A stretch of 36,350 nucleotides of DNA from a virus, in IMG/VR virus record IMGVR_UViG_3300012008_000022, positions 1 through 36,350 of that record; one strand, 5' to 3'. Both the position numbers and the translations under genes were made by a program. The notes under the pieces are model-generated. The model made no database searches. It was not told the DNA's origin and saw only the letters and a list, made by a program, of their open reading frames with translations. Positions 20,961 to 30,613 of the stretch are shown here, piece after piece; the stretch's first letter is position 1, and every line of letters begins with the position of its first letter.

Positions 20961-21647
20961 TTAAGAGGCCCCTTGCTTATCGAGGCGCTGCTTTTCGGCC
21001 ATCAGGTTCAACAGGGCTACTGTATCCTTAGACTTCTTAGCATCCTCAATCTGCTTGTCGAGGCTTGGACGGGTATTCGCAGCCCTCTTAGATTTCACCT
21101 TTGGCGGCTGTTCTTCGTCGTCTTGTTCCTCTGTGTCGGCGGACTGTACTGTGGAATCCCCCACATTTTCACGGATGAGGTCAATCTGTTTCTTGGACAG
21201 AACCTCACCCTTCGCTACCGCAGCGGTCAGGATTTTCTTGACCGTTGGATTCTCTTCTAGAAGGATTGCCTTAAGCATGGCATTCTCAGCCTTGGTCTGC
21301 TGGGCCTCTGTGAGTGCAGACGTTTTGGCTCTCTCTTCGAATGCTGCTCTATCCTCTGGGTGTTCCCTTAGCCATCTGTCACGCCATTGGGCGTTAATCT
21401 GGCGGGCGGCGTCCATCTCGCTTCTGGCCGCAGTCAACTCGATTCCGAGTTGGTGCTTCTCTTGGTCAATCTGCGCTCTGGAACGTCCTTCCTTGGTGCG
21501 GCGTGTCTCTAGGTCACGAATGCGCTCTCGGAGTGAATCTACTGTGTCTTGCGCCTGACTTTCAGCCTCTTTGAGAGTTTCCTCTTCTTGAGGGGTGTCC
21601 TGCGGAGTTTCACCATCACCCTGAGCGGCGTTTACCTCTTGGGACAT
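20961..21647 (-). CDS. Scaffolding protein candidate
   Basis: ATG 21647 starts a 228-aa highly charged, coiled-coil protein (DSLRERIRDLETRRTKEGRS, EMDAARQINAQWRDRW, EERAKTSALTEAQQTKAEN). It has an acidic N-terminal stretch, an acidic cluster near residue 170 and a basic C-terminal third (KVKSKRAANTR). Size, composition and position directly upstream of the capsid gene fit an internal scaffold. Confidence 0.7.
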   Translation of the reverse strand: MSQEVNAAQGDGETPQDTPQEEETLKEAESQAQDTVDSLRERIRDLETRRTKEGRSRAQIDQEKHQLGIELTAARSEMDAARQINAQWRDRWLREHPEDRAAFEERAKTSALTEAQQTKAENAMLKAILLEENPTVKKILTAAVAKGEVLSKKQIDLIRENVGDSTVQSADTEEQDDEEQPPKVKSKRAANTRPSLDKQIEDAKKSKDTVALLNLMAEKQRLDKQGAS

Positions 21648-21665
21648 GGTATTTAGTTCGCCTTT

Positions 21666-21926
21666 CTATCCGTTGATGCGGATAACTATTGCTAGAATTA
21701 GCAGGGCGAGGGCGATTGTGCCCGCGCCGAATGCGTAACCTACGATGAAGGTTTTGAGTTCAGGGACGCCTACAAAGACTTCCCTAACCGGCTCTGTCAT
21801 CCGTTCGACGGCCTCATAGACAGGCTCGGTGATTTTCGTCATAACTCCCGTTGGAGTCTGCCCGAGTTCCTCTGATAGTTTCTCTAGTGCGCTGCGGTCT
21901 ATGACCGCCCGACCCATAGTCGCCAT
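21666..21926 (-). CDS. C-terminally anchored membrane protein, 86 aa
   Basis: ATG 21926 overlaps the upstream stop by one base (TAATG). The first 55 residues are amphipathic (SALEKLSEELGQTPTGVMTK, EPVYEAVERMTEPVREVF). The C terminus is one transmembrane helix (AFGAGTIALALLILAIVI). In the virion block it may be an ejected membrane protein or a minor structural component. Family unknown. Confidence 0.6.
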   Translation of the reverse strand: MATMGRAVIDRSALEKLSEELGQTPTGVMTKITEPVYEAVERMTEPVREVFVGVPELKTFIVGYAFGAGTIALALLILAIVIRING

Positions 21927-24900
21927 TACCACTCCACGGGGGCGGCTTTGGCCCCCATCTTCTCCTGAGGTAGATTAGCGCCCTGAGGGCCTAATCCCGG
22001 TAGATTACCTTGATAGTCTGTGTTCTGTAAGATGTTCTGTATGCCAATCGGCATAACCTTCTTGACTAGCGGGTTGGTCAACAGGTTCGGGTCTGTAGGG
22101 TTAAACTTGTTGCCCGCCATATCCTGTCGGTCTGCCATGTCGGTAAGAAGTGCGGGGCCGGGTGCAAACTTTCCACGGGCAAAGTCCCAGATGAGGTGTG
22201 CTCCGCTCGTCTGCCCGTACTTCACGTTAGCGAGGTCCGTGACCTTTCCGTCACGGGCTACCGACTGTCCTTGGATTAACCGAGCCGCTAGACGCACGTC
22301 CTGAGAGGCGCCGCCCCATGGGTCGATGGAGATGTATGACTCCTTATCGGCCGCTGCCAACTTGGCCGGGTCAACCTGTCCAGTCCAGTCCCCGCTCGTA
22401 TCCTTAGGTCCGGAACCTTGCGACTGTTGAGTACGGACACCTAGGAGTTCGGCTATGGAGGCAATCCCGCCGAGGGCGCCACCGACCTTACCGATACGGA
22501 CTCTTCCGTAGTCGGTGGCTGTGGGGTCGTCTACAGAGGTGACACCGGGGAGCAACTGTAACGCAGTAATGGCTACCTGATTGCCAGCAGTGTACGCCCC
22601 CACAGAACGGAGGATTTCCTTGTCCACTGGGTCCAGTCCCGCGATGACCTTACCGATATCTCCACCACTGTTCGCAATAGCGGGTAGAAGGTCCTTAGCC
22701 AAACTCCCAGCAGCGCCAATCGTATCTGTCGCAACTTGGAACTTGGATAGGACGTACCGAGGGGAGAAGAACAGACTGTTGAACAAGTTGGCCGCGCCCT
22801 GAGCACCCTTAGGGAGCGTTCCTCTACCCGTGGCGTGCTCTAGAAAACTGGCGAGTCTATCCTTCTGGCCTTGGTCGAGAGCAAACTCGGGACCCGCCTT
22901 AGCGTACTTCTCGATGATACCGTTACCCACTTCGGATACCATAGAGTTGAGGTAGGTGGAGTACGCTTGGTCGGAGGCGGTGACAACCTTACCCAACACA
23001 GGGAACTTCTCGGCAACCGTAGAACCGAACTTCTCGTCCTCTTTGTTAATGTTACCGACATCCCGCCAGAAGGGGTGAAAACCGTTAGCCTCTGAACGCG
23101 TCACAAACTCCCCGTTCACCTTCTGAAAGGTGTCTGGGTTCTGCACTACGGCAGAGAGTTCTCTCGCAAAGGACTTGACCGCCTGAACAGGATGTCCTGC
23201 GGATAGGATTGCCCCCTGACCGAGCGTTCCGGAGAGGTCCGTTGACGCTTCATAAGCACGGGGGACATTCAGAACGTCGGCCACGCTGTTCATCTTATCA
23301 TTCAAGGAGCCGCCAGCGATGGAGTCCTTGATGGACGACACAGCGTCCATAATTCGGCCTACCCGACTAGGAGGGGCCGAGTACTTGTCGGCGTTGGTAG
23401 CCACGGCCTCTGCCAACTGGTCGTTGGTACGTGCGGTGGCCGCAGAAGTGCCCCCAGAGGCTTCCACAGCCCTCTCAGAGGCCGTAGACTTGCCAGCAGC
23501 GATTGCATCGGTCAACGGAGTCTTCCCGCTCACACGGGCCGCTAGGGGGGATTCGGCCACGTTAGCCCCTCCGGCGCCGAATGTCTTAGACACTTCCCCG
23601 TCGCCGTTCTTTAACGCATCCGTCGCGGCTGCTTTGACCTGAACGTAGCCGTCCTTTATCTCTTGGTCAGTTAGTCCGACTGTATCCTTCAAGAATGACA
23701 CGTAGGCGTCGTGAGATGCACTAGCACCTTTGTTTCCGGCAATCAGGAGCGCCTTGTCTACATCAGATTGAAATGTCGGAGCGCCCAGAGAACCGATGTT
23801 TGGCCGCGCCCCACTCAAACCCTTTGGTAGGGTCGCATCCAGATTGCGTGCTGCTATGGGCGTGTCTACGATAGGAGCCCGTGCCTTTGAGACAGTCCCC
23901 GGAGTAGAGAACGCCTCCCTAGCAGCCTTGTTCTGGCTGGTATCAATTCCGATGGCCTGACGTACTTGGTCAGCCACGTCCCCGCGACCTTTCGCTTCCA
24001 GAGAGTTCGCATAGGTCTTAGCAGACCGTAACAGTAGCAACTCGTCGTTGGATGCCGTCTGGTTAGCAGCCTTAGCCGCTAGGCCCTTTAGGTCCGCTAT
24101 GTCTTTGGATGAAATCAGGTCCGCTATCGGACTGGACTTCCCACCGACAGCATCAGAAATAGTCTTTGGGGTGGCAGTGGTGTTGAACTTGTCTGCTGCG
24201 GCCTGCGCTGCGGCCTTAGTGTCGCCTTCGAATCCGTTACCTCGGGCGAACACAGGACCGTCTTTCCCAGATGGGTAGACTACTTGATGAACGTCTGGTG
24301 CTAACTCTCTGACTGTCGCGCCACCTGCCTTAGGGACCTCGCTACCAGCGACTATCGCCCCGCCTTGACGGACACCCATAGAATCAGCGAAGTCGCTAGC
24401 CATCTTAGGCGCAGCATTACTGATTATGTCTTTGATAGTGCCACCAGCGGCCTTAAGACCGCGCACGCCAGCGCCGACTTCTCCAAGTCCGGCGAGGGCA
24501 AGGTTAGAAGGGTCAAGCCCTGCTTCTAACCCCTGCTTCACCGGAACGTCCCATCCTGCGATGTTTGGGTTTTTCGTCTCTCCCCAGACCTTCTGGCCTG
24601 CTGCCCACTGGGCTTGGTCAATCGGAACCCCGTTAGCCATCTGTCGTTGAACTTCGGCGTTGTACGAGTCTCTGTGGGTAGGGTCAAGGGCTGCAATCTG
24701 TCCCAAACCGCCGCGAGTCAGTTGGCTAGACTTGTCCAGCACGTTACCGACTGCCCCAGCCGCAGCACCGGCGGCAACGTCAATAGCGTTCTGTTGATGT
24801 GGTGGTCCGCTGTACGCTGCCGTTATATCGGGTCTGTCGTACGAAGGACGTGCCGGTTGGTAGGGCTGCGGATTGGCGAACTGTTTGAACCAGTCGAGGT

Positions 24901-25150
24901 AGCCTTGGACATTAGAGTTGCCCTGCGCTGTGTTGGTTAGAGGTAGGTCAGAAGGCGGCGCCGCACCTTCCGACGGAGCAGACTGATATGCGGGAGCGGT
25001 TGCCTGTACGTCCGCGCTACCAGAAGAGTACTGGTATCCCTGACTTACTGGCGGTGGAGGGCTACCAACTCCGGGGTCGAGTGAGTTTTGCCCTGAGTCT
25101 GGTGGAGGTGCGACAATGCCGTTTCCACCGGGGTCGAAACTAGTGTCCAC
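21926..25150 (-). CDS. Very large putative internal virion / ejection protein, 1074 aa
   Basis: GTG 25150 follows the upstream stop by 2 bases. The N-terminal 100 residues are Pro/Gly/Ser-rich with FDPGGNG (5-11) and LDPGVG (24-29), motifs shared with the 337-aa neighbour. The middle is Ala/Lys/Asp-rich and helical. Residues of about 640-850 (VQAVKSFARELSAVVQNPD, FHPFWRDVGNINKEDEKFG, AANLFNSLFFSPRYVLSKF) resemble a large-polyvalent-protein type domain (LPD38-like, from memory). Ejected inner-core proteins of podoviruses are of this size. No lysozyme or transglycosylase motif is evident. Confidence 0.65.
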   Translation of the reverse strand: MDTSFDPGGNGIVAPPPDSGQNSLDPGVGSPPPPVSQGYQYSSGSADVQATAPAYQSAPSEGAAPPSDLPLTNTAQGNSNVQGYLDWFKQFANPQPYQPARPSYDRPDITAAYSGPPHQQNAIDVAAGAAAGAVGNVLDKSSQLTRGGLGQIAALDPTHRDSYNAEVQRQMANGVPIDQAQWAAGQKVWGETKNPNIAGWDVPVKQGLEAGLDPSNLALAGLGEVGAGVRGLKAAGGTIKDIISNAAPKMASDFADSMGVRQGGAIVAGSEVPKAGGATVRELAPDVHQVVYPSGKDGPVFARGNGFEGDTKAAAQAAADKFNTTATPKTISDAVGGKSSPIADLISSKDIADLKGLAAKAANQTASNDELLLLRSAKTYANSLEAKGRGDVADQVRQAIGIDTSQNKAAREAFSTPGTVSKARAPIVDTPIAARNLDATLPKGLSGARPNIGSLGAPTFQSDVDKALLIAGNKGASASHDAYVSFLKDTVGLTDQEIKDGYVQVKAAATDALKNGDGEVSKTFGAGGANVAESPLAARVSGKTPLTDAIAAGKSTASERAVEASGGTSAATARTNDQLAEAVATNADKYSAPPSRVGRIMDAVSSIKDSIAGGSLNDKMNSVADVLNVPRAYEASTDLSGTLGQGAILSAGHPVQAVKSFARELSAVVQNPDTFQKVNGEFVTRSEANGFHPFWRDVGNINKEDEKFGSTVAEKFPVLGKVVTASDQAYSTYLNSMVSEVGNGIIEKYAKAGPEFALDQGQKDRLASFLEHATGRGTLPKGAQGAANLFNSLFFSPRYVLSKFQVATDTIGAAGSLAKDLLPAIANSGGDIGKVIAGLDPVDKEILRSVGAYTAGNQVAITALQLLPGVTSVDDPTATDYGRVRIGKVGGALGGIASIAELLGVRTQQSQGSGPKDTSGDWTGQVDPAKLAAADKESYISIDPWGGASQDVRLAARLIQGQSVARDGKVTDLANVKYGQTSGAHLIWDFARGKFAPGPALLTDMADRQDMAGNKFNPTDPNLLTNPLVKKVMPIGIQNILQNTDYQGNLPGLGPQGANLPQEKMGAKAAPVEW

Positions 25151-25152
25151 GC

Positions 25153-27492
25153 TTAGTATCCATGCGTAATTCCGGTCATATCTCCTGCGTAACCACCGTA
25201 TCCTTGTTGTGGGTCAACGGCAGCCTGAGGGTCTGATGGCGGCTGCCACATACCGTTGTCGTTCTGAGTTATAGAGTTGCTTCCGGGTGTACCGTAATTG
25301 GACATGTCAGGAGCAAAGGCGGACATATCAGGTGCGAAAGACGGTGCTGGCGGTAGGTCCATCGGAGTCGGTGTGTTATCGAAAGTTATTGGCGTTGGAG
25401 AGTTTAGGAAACTCTCTGCGCTAGCGAATGGGTCAGAAGAGTCGAACAACTGATGGCGTTGGTCGGATGCTATGCCGCCACTACCCGCTGGCGCGCTAGA
25501 TTCCTGCGGCGGCGTCTGCTGAGAACCCTCGTAAGACTGGAACTCGTTCGTTGGAGGGGCCATACCGGCGTACGGGTCTTGAAGGTCAGCCTGCGGTTTG
25601 TCGCCCAGCCCGCCTCCGGAAGACGAATCGAGAGATAGTCCAGCCGGAGCGGTTGGGAACTGCTCACCCGGAGCGGCGCGTAGTTCGTTGGTAGGTATAG
25701 CGTTGACTTGGCTGTTATACCACAACTGTTGTGGGGTAGCCTCTCCGTTGGCCCCGGACTGCAATTCGGATTTGTTTAGGGAAGCATCTTGACCGAACTG
25801 ACCTCTAGTTAACTGGTCAAACAGGTCCATCCCTTGAGTGACGTTCGTCGCTGCGTCAGCGTTACCGACGACACTGTTCGTCATTGAGTCGTAGTGGGCA
25901 GTGCGACTAGTTAAGCCCTGTAGTTGGTCCCATGTGGCCTGAGAGATTGGTCCGCCCAACTGTGCACCAGCAGAGTTCTTGTCGGTGCTACCCTCTAGAA
26001 TACCTAGCCACGTACTGAACCCTTTAGTACCACCAGCAGCAGTGTACTTACCAAACATCTCATGCAGTGTGCCAGTCTCATCTGCGTTGTATGGAACCGG
26101 CTTCATCAGAAGTTGAATGGCCTTCTGGGATGCCGAGTTGGCTTGGTCCGCCTGCGCGGAAACGGCCTGTTGAGTGTTAAAGTTACGCATCCTAGGGATA
26201 GCGTACTTTAGGTCCGTAGCGTGGTTAACGAGTGCTTCCGCTCTCTGCGCTGCCGTAGGTAGCGCTGCCACAGACGCGTTGAACGCTGCTATGCCTTGAG
26301 GGCTAATGTCCAGACCGCCGAGCATCGCTTTGTCAACTGCATCTCGTATGACAGTCCCCGCCTGAGAGGCAGTAAGTGCCTCGGTTCGCGCAGTGCGCGA
26401 TGCTCCGGCAGACGTGTTAGGGTCGCTCGCTATAGCCTCGCTCATCTGCTGTACTAGCCCGCTGGCTATATCGACAGCCTGCAACTGTTGGTCTGATACC
26501 GTCCCGCCAGCAGAGAGTGTGTCCTTAATGGACGCCTGCGCTTTCTCAAGAGCAGTACGGGCATCGTTCAGTTCACCTGTCTTAGACTGAGCGCCAGAAG
26601 CCGCAGCCCTTGAAGCAGATGCCGTCGCACGGGTGTACATGCCATCTACCATCGTCTGTAGATGGGCTACTTCGGACGCAGTTATGTTGGGGTCGTGAGC
26701 AATGTCCTGCAACTTCTGGACGGCATCAGCCGTACTCAACTTGCCGGAACGGCTATCAGCCTCGATGGATAGCGCCTTCTGCGCCCTCTCCGACTGCTGC
26801 TGAACCGTGATGCGAGACGAGATGTCGGTTATCTGCTTCGCAATCGTCGTCTGAATCGCCGGGTCCGTGGTACGAGCCAACTTCATGCTCAAGTAGTCGC
26901 GGTACCCTGTGGCCGACTGAACTGACGGGTCAGTAACGTACTTAGTGAACGCCGCCACATCGTTCTTGTTCTCGTCGCGGGCTGTAATCTGTTGGGAGAT
27001 AGTTGCTAGATTTGAGGCGTAGTTACGAGCCGCAGTGGACCCCGGAGCAGCGGCGTTTAATCTGTCTTGAACGTGACTCTGGAACTGCTCAAGAGTAGCG
27101 GTTCCAGCCTTAATCTTGTCCGCCCACCCTAACTCATCGGACTTCTGATTAGCGGCGTCTAGTAGTCCCTTCCACTTAGCGTACTCTGGGTCGTTCTGAG
27201 ATAGACCTTTGAGTTTAGCCTGAGCGTAGGGAATAATAACTTCTGGGTTTTGTCCCGTAGCCAAATCTGTGAGTTTGGAGTTATCCTGTATCTCAGTGAG
27301 TTGGTTGTTTAAGAAGGCAATCTGTTTTACATATGGGTCGTTGGCCCTCGCTAAAGCGTCTATGGACGACTGGTTGCGTGCGTTGGCTCCCGCTGCCGCT
27401 AGAGCAGGGTCGCCCACGGTAGACGCAGGAGTTCCGCTAAAAACTCTCAGCGGAGAACTAGATGTAGAAAACCTGTTTCTAACTGTCGCCAT
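25153..27492 (-). CDS. Large helical putative internal virion protein, 779 aa
   Basis: ATG 27492 directly follows the previous stop. Residues 30-560 are almost entirely helical and Ala/Gln/Asp/Thr-rich with few aromatics (LNNQLTEIQDNSKL, TAISQQI-type repeats). The last 200 are low complexity, Pro/Ser/Gly-rich, with SFAPDMSAFAPDMSNYG near the end, a direct APDMS repeat. The pattern matches internal core proteins ejected with the DNA. No catalytic motif is visible. Confidence 0.6.
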   Translation of the reverse strand: MATVRNRFSTSSSPLRVFSGTPASTVGDPALAAAGANARNQSSIDALARANDPYVKQIAFLNNQLTEIQDNSKLTDLATGQNPEVIIPYAQAKLKGLSQNDPEYAKWKGLLDAANQKSDELGWADKIKAGTATLEQFQSHVQDRLNAAAPGSTAARNYASNLATISQQITARDENKNDVAAFTKYVTDPSVQSATGYRDYLSMKLARTTDPAIQTTIAKQITDISSRITVQQQSERAQKALSIEADSRSGKLSTADAVQKLQDIAHDPNITASEVAHLQTMVDGMYTRATASASRAAASGAQSKTGELNDARTALEKAQASIKDTLSAGGTVSDQQLQAVDIASGLVQQMSEAIASDPNTSAGASRTARTEALTASQAGTVIRDAVDKAMLGGLDISPQGIAAFNASVAALPTAAQRAEALVNHATDLKYAIPRMRNFNTQQAVSAQADQANSASQKAIQLLMKPVPYNADETGTLHEMFGKYTAAGGTKGFSTWLGILEGSTDKNSAGAQLGGPISQATWDQLQGLTSRTAHYDSMTNSVVGNADAATNVTQGMDLFDQLTRGQFGQDASLNKSELQSGANGEATPQQLWYNSQVNAIPTNELRAAPGEQFPTAPAGLSLDSSSGGGLGDKPQADLQDPYAGMAPPTNEFQSYEGSQQTPPQESSAPAGSGGIASDQRHQLFDSSDPFASAESFLNSPTPITFDNTPTPMDLPPAPSFAPDMSAFAPDMSNYGTPGSNSITQNDNGMWQPPSDPQAAVDPQQGYGGYAGDMTGITHGY

Positions 27493-28506
27493 TTAACTTA
27501 AGTTCGTCAATCCGCCGCCTGCGGTCGCTACGGCGTCTAGAGGTGGGGCTACTAATGTTGGGTCTAGGGTTGGGTCCGTGAAGGCGGAATCAAAGATAGT
27601 TGTGTCGAGTGGAGAGTAGTCTGCGTAACCCCCGGCAGCGATGCTCGATGGCGTGCTGTAGAACAAGGGGGCGACATCATTGACCGTGGTCGGAGCCGGA
27701 GCAGCGAATGGTCCGGTCGATGGAAGGGGCCCGCTACCCGTCCCCGGTGCTGGACCCCACTCGGTCGTCGGAGACGCAGTGGACGACGTGGGGTCGGTTG
27801 GTGCAGAGGGTCCTGTAGGCCCAACCGCGCCAGTAGGTCCGGTAGGTGCTGGCTCTGGTGGCGGAGCAGTGACCGCTCCGGTTAGGCTGCTGGTATTCTG
27901 GTCAGGTAGCCCGAATACCCCTGTGGACGGACCTTGCGGCGCTAGTGAGCCCTGCTGTATCGTAGGGTCGGTCGGGCTGCTTCCAGTACCGGGGTCTAGT
28001 GTCGCCCCGTTTGGCGCGCCTGCTGCCCCTCTGTCCGGAACGGTGCCACTGTCCTGCACTGTCGCTGACGCGTTGGAGGCGGCGCCGGAGTCCACTGTTG
28101 CGGAGTTGTCCAATACGACCTGTCCACTCTGCTCGGCTGCGATAAGACGGTCTAGCATTGGACGCAGTTCTGGAATATTAGCCATCCTCTGAATTTCGTC
28201 AGGGGTAAACGTAAGAGGCTGTTGGTTATTACCACCTTGAGGACCGCTCGGACTAGCCTGCTGACCATTAGGACCGATTGTCAAAGAGGGGTCTAGGGTG
28301 ATGTGGTTAGGGTTCAACGGGACGTTTGGGATACCGGGGTCGAACGGTGGCCCGCCGCCAGTTCCGGGGTCTAGGACAGGCGCGTTAGAAGTAAGCGGAC
28401 GCGCATAGTCAGAGACACTCCGTGCGCGCGACATCGGTGTATCAAACCTAAGCGGTGAGCCGGTACGCCTTTGGTTGAACTTGGTCTTTAAAGTATAGCC
28501 TGCCAT
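27493..28506 (-). CDS. Pro/Gly-rich disordered virion protein with collagen-like stretch
   Basis: ATG 28506 follows GAGGTAAT. The protein is mostly low complexity: LDPGTG (45-50), FDPGIP (55-60), a second ATLDPGTG later, a collagen-like GPTGAVGPTGPSAPT, and TDPTLDPTLVAPPLD near the end. A short folded-looking part is FTPDEIQRMANIPELRPMLDRLIAAEQ (about residues 99-125). Shared LDPG motifs tie it to the N terminus of the 1074-aa protein. It may be a flexible portal-proximal core protein. Confidence 0.55.
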   Translation of the reverse strand: MAGYTLKTKFNQRRTGSPLRFDTPMSRARSVSDYARPLTSNAPVLDPGTGGGPPFDPGIPNVPLNPNHITLDPSLTIGPNGQQASPSGPQGGNNQQPLTFTPDEIQRMANIPELRPMLDRLIAAEQSGQVVLDNSATVDSGAASNASATVQDSGTVPDRGAAGAPNGATLDPGTGSSPTDPTIQQGSLAPQGPSTGVFGLPDQNTSSLTGAVTAPPPEPAPTGPTGAVGPTGPSAPTDPTSSTASPTTEWGPAPGTGSGPLPSTGPFAAPAPTTVNDVAPLFYSTPSSIAAGGYADYSPLDTTIFDSAFTDPTLDPTLVAPPLDAVATAGGGLTNLS

Positions 28507-28507
28507 A

Positions 28508-30613
28508 TTACCTCATCGGCTGTTGCGGCTGCCCCGGTGGTACCGGAGGTAGATTTGGTGCTACCGGCTGACCGGGCACTGCGGCCGGTGGTAGCATCGG
28601 AGCCTGTCCTGCGGGAGTTGAGTTAGACGCCTGACCTAGTTTTGGCGTCTGTGCTGCCAAGTTGGTGCGCTGCGTGTTCTGCAGTTGAGCGAGCATCTGC
28701 TGCAACTCTTGTGGGTTTGTAGGCATCTGCCCTATAGGTGGCTGCTGCGTCTGACTAGCAACCTGACTTAGGCTAGTTGGCGCCCCCTGCTGCTGACCAA
28801 TCAATCCAAGGCGTGCTTCCTCGGACTGTTGCGCCTCGGGGGTCATCTTGCCGGTTAAGGTTAGACGGGTAGTAGTATTCTTCATACCAGACGACATAGC
28901 CATCATACGGAGCGATGTCTCTGCCTGAACAGTCGCGCTCACCCTGTCTGGGTGCATGATGATGTCTTGACGTTCCTTGCGAATCTTCTCTATCTCATCG
29001 AGCGCGCTCTGAGAACCGGTGCGCTTCATAACGCTCTCGTCGGAGAGCCACCCGCCACGACCTAGGTTCATCGCCAGTTCGGCGGTCTTAATCGCGTCGC
29101 GTGGAGTAACGTCCGGCCAAATCCAGTCAACCCGGTTGAATCCCACGAATAGGGGGGCCAACTTGTAAGTGACGTTCTTATCCGACTTGTCGTCGTACGC
29201 CTTGTGCTTTCCGTACTTGATAAGCAACGGAACCCAGATATCAGTGAATAGAGACTGCCATGCCCACTGTATAGGGGTACGAATTACCTCTAGACGGGAG
29301 ATGGAGGCGTGAAGCATGTTCTGCATGGCTTCTCCCGAAGTCTGGGAACCGGGTGGGAGAGAACCCATGATAAGACGAGACAGACCTGAGGAAGTCAGAA
29401 TCATCGTCTCGGCTCTACCAAGCCATGCGTCGAACGCTGCTGGGTTTATCTGTTCAACGATAGGGATGAGGTCTTGGTTTAGACCCATCGGTATCGTGTT
29501 GGAGTATTCTGCGAAACGCGGGGCGTTTAGAGCCGTGAAGCCCTTGGCCTTGTACTTCGGGTAGACCAAGCGCATCAGCATGTCCGATAGGGCGCTGAAC
29601 CGCTCGTTGTACTCGGTGTTGATGCCTACAACATCGTCCAGCACTCCCGCGCCCCTGTGCGGGGCCTCTCCGGGGGTCTGGAACTTCGTAGCCCAACGAA
29701 CAGGGATATCAGGGTACTTGGTGTCGTCCTCGCGGTAAAGAACGGCTGGCTGGCCGTCTTGTGTGCCGTCGTAGGCAATCTCGGCGTACCCGATGTGCTC
29801 CTTACCACGTTTGTTGGTCTTCCTCGTCTCTTCGCGCCAGCGCCACCAGACCTTGAGAATCTGAGTAGAGCCAACTTGGAAGAACTCCTGCGAACGTCCA
29901 TCCGGTCGCATGGAGAGGTCAATCATGCTCGCTTGGAAGTGAGTGTCGGGGTAAAGACGCTGTGCAGCGTCTATCGGCATACGCTCAGTTAGGATGCACG
30001 ACTCTAGGGCCTCGTCTCCACGCCCATAGCGGTCGCTCCCCCACTGGGGAAGAACGTCACCCGGCCAAGAGATAGCCTGCGTGTGTAGCCGTCTATCCTC
30101 GGTGTCTATCCAACTGTACACGTATCCGATTCCGAATAGAACCACAGACGTGCAGAAGTCTAGGAAGTGCATCGGGATGCGCTGAGAGTACAGTTCCGAA
30201 CGGATAATCTTCTCTTGCGCGTCCGCTAGGAACCGCTGAACTGGGTCCTCCACGTCAATCGGAGGAATGTCGATATCGAAGGGTAGGGGCTTTTGCCCTG
30301 CTAGAAGGGACCCGTAGACCTCGATGATTGGACGACACCAGTTGTAAATTTCAACAGAGAGTCCTTCCGAAAAATACAACTTCGGCAACGGGTTTCCGAA
30401 GGAGTCCTGCCAGTGGTCAACGAGGGTTCTCGGGTGAAAGAACCGTAGCAAGCGCATCCAGCGTCCAATATCTGGGAGCATTTGGGTACGGTAATACATG
30501 TACCGTAACTTCCACTCCATAGCGAAGCGGTTGTTATCGAGTTCATCAAAATCCTCTAATGTACCGTCCCAATCGGTATCGGGGGTGCCTGTGTTAGGGC
30601 TGTTAATCGCCAC
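28508..30613 (-). CDS. Portal protein
   Basis: GTG 30613 starts within the terminase 3' end (11-base overlap), giving the terminase-portal order. The 701-aa protein has portal features: an acidic N terminus, the aromatic RFAMEWKLRYMYYRTQMLPD, LSVEIYNWCRPIIEVYGSLLAG, the helical stem region near RLIMGSLPPGSQTSGEAMQNMLHASISRL, and a Gln/Pro-rich, disordered C terminus. The length and tail resemble podovirus portals. Twelve copies should form the DNA-packaging vertex. Confidence 0.8.
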   Translation of the reverse strand: MAINSPNTGTPDTDWDGTLEDFDELDNNRFAMEWKLRYMYYRTQMLPDIGRWMRLLRFFHPRTLVDHWQDSFGNPLPKLYFSEGLSVEIYNWCRPIIEVYGSLLAGQKPLPFDIDIPPIDVEDPVQRFLADAQEKIIRSELYSQRIPMHFLDFCTSVVLFGIGYVYSWIDTEDRRLHTQAISWPGDVLPQWGSDRYGRGDEALESCILTERMPIDAAQRLYPDTHFQASMIDLSMRPDGRSQEFFQVGSTQILKVWWRWREETRKTNKRGKEHIGYAEIAYDGTQDGQPAVLYREDDTKYPDIPVRWATKFQTPGEAPHRGAGVLDDVVGINTEYNERFSALSDMLMRLVYPKYKAKGFTALNAPRFAEYSNTIPMGLNQDLIPIVEQINPAAFDAWLGRAETMILTSSGLSRLIMGSLPPGSQTSGEAMQNMLHASISRLEVIRTPIQWAWQSLFTDIWVPLLIKYGKHKAYDDKSDKNVTYKLAPLFVGFNRVDWIWPDVTPRDAIKTAELAMNLGRGGWLSDESVMKRTGSQSALDEIEKIRKERQDIIMHPDRVSATVQAETSLRMMAMSSGMKNTTTRLTLTGKMTPEAQQSEEARLGLIGQQQGAPTSLSQVASQTQQPPIGQMPTNPQELQQMLAQLQNTQRTNLAAQTPKLGQASNSTPAGQAPMLPPAAVPGQPVAPNLPPVPPGQPQQPMR

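Noticed and set aside
27680-28192. 170-aa plus-strand Gly/Pro/Val-rich frame
   Set aside because: It mirrors the low-complexity Pro/Gly-rich protein on the minus strand; a shadow of repeats.
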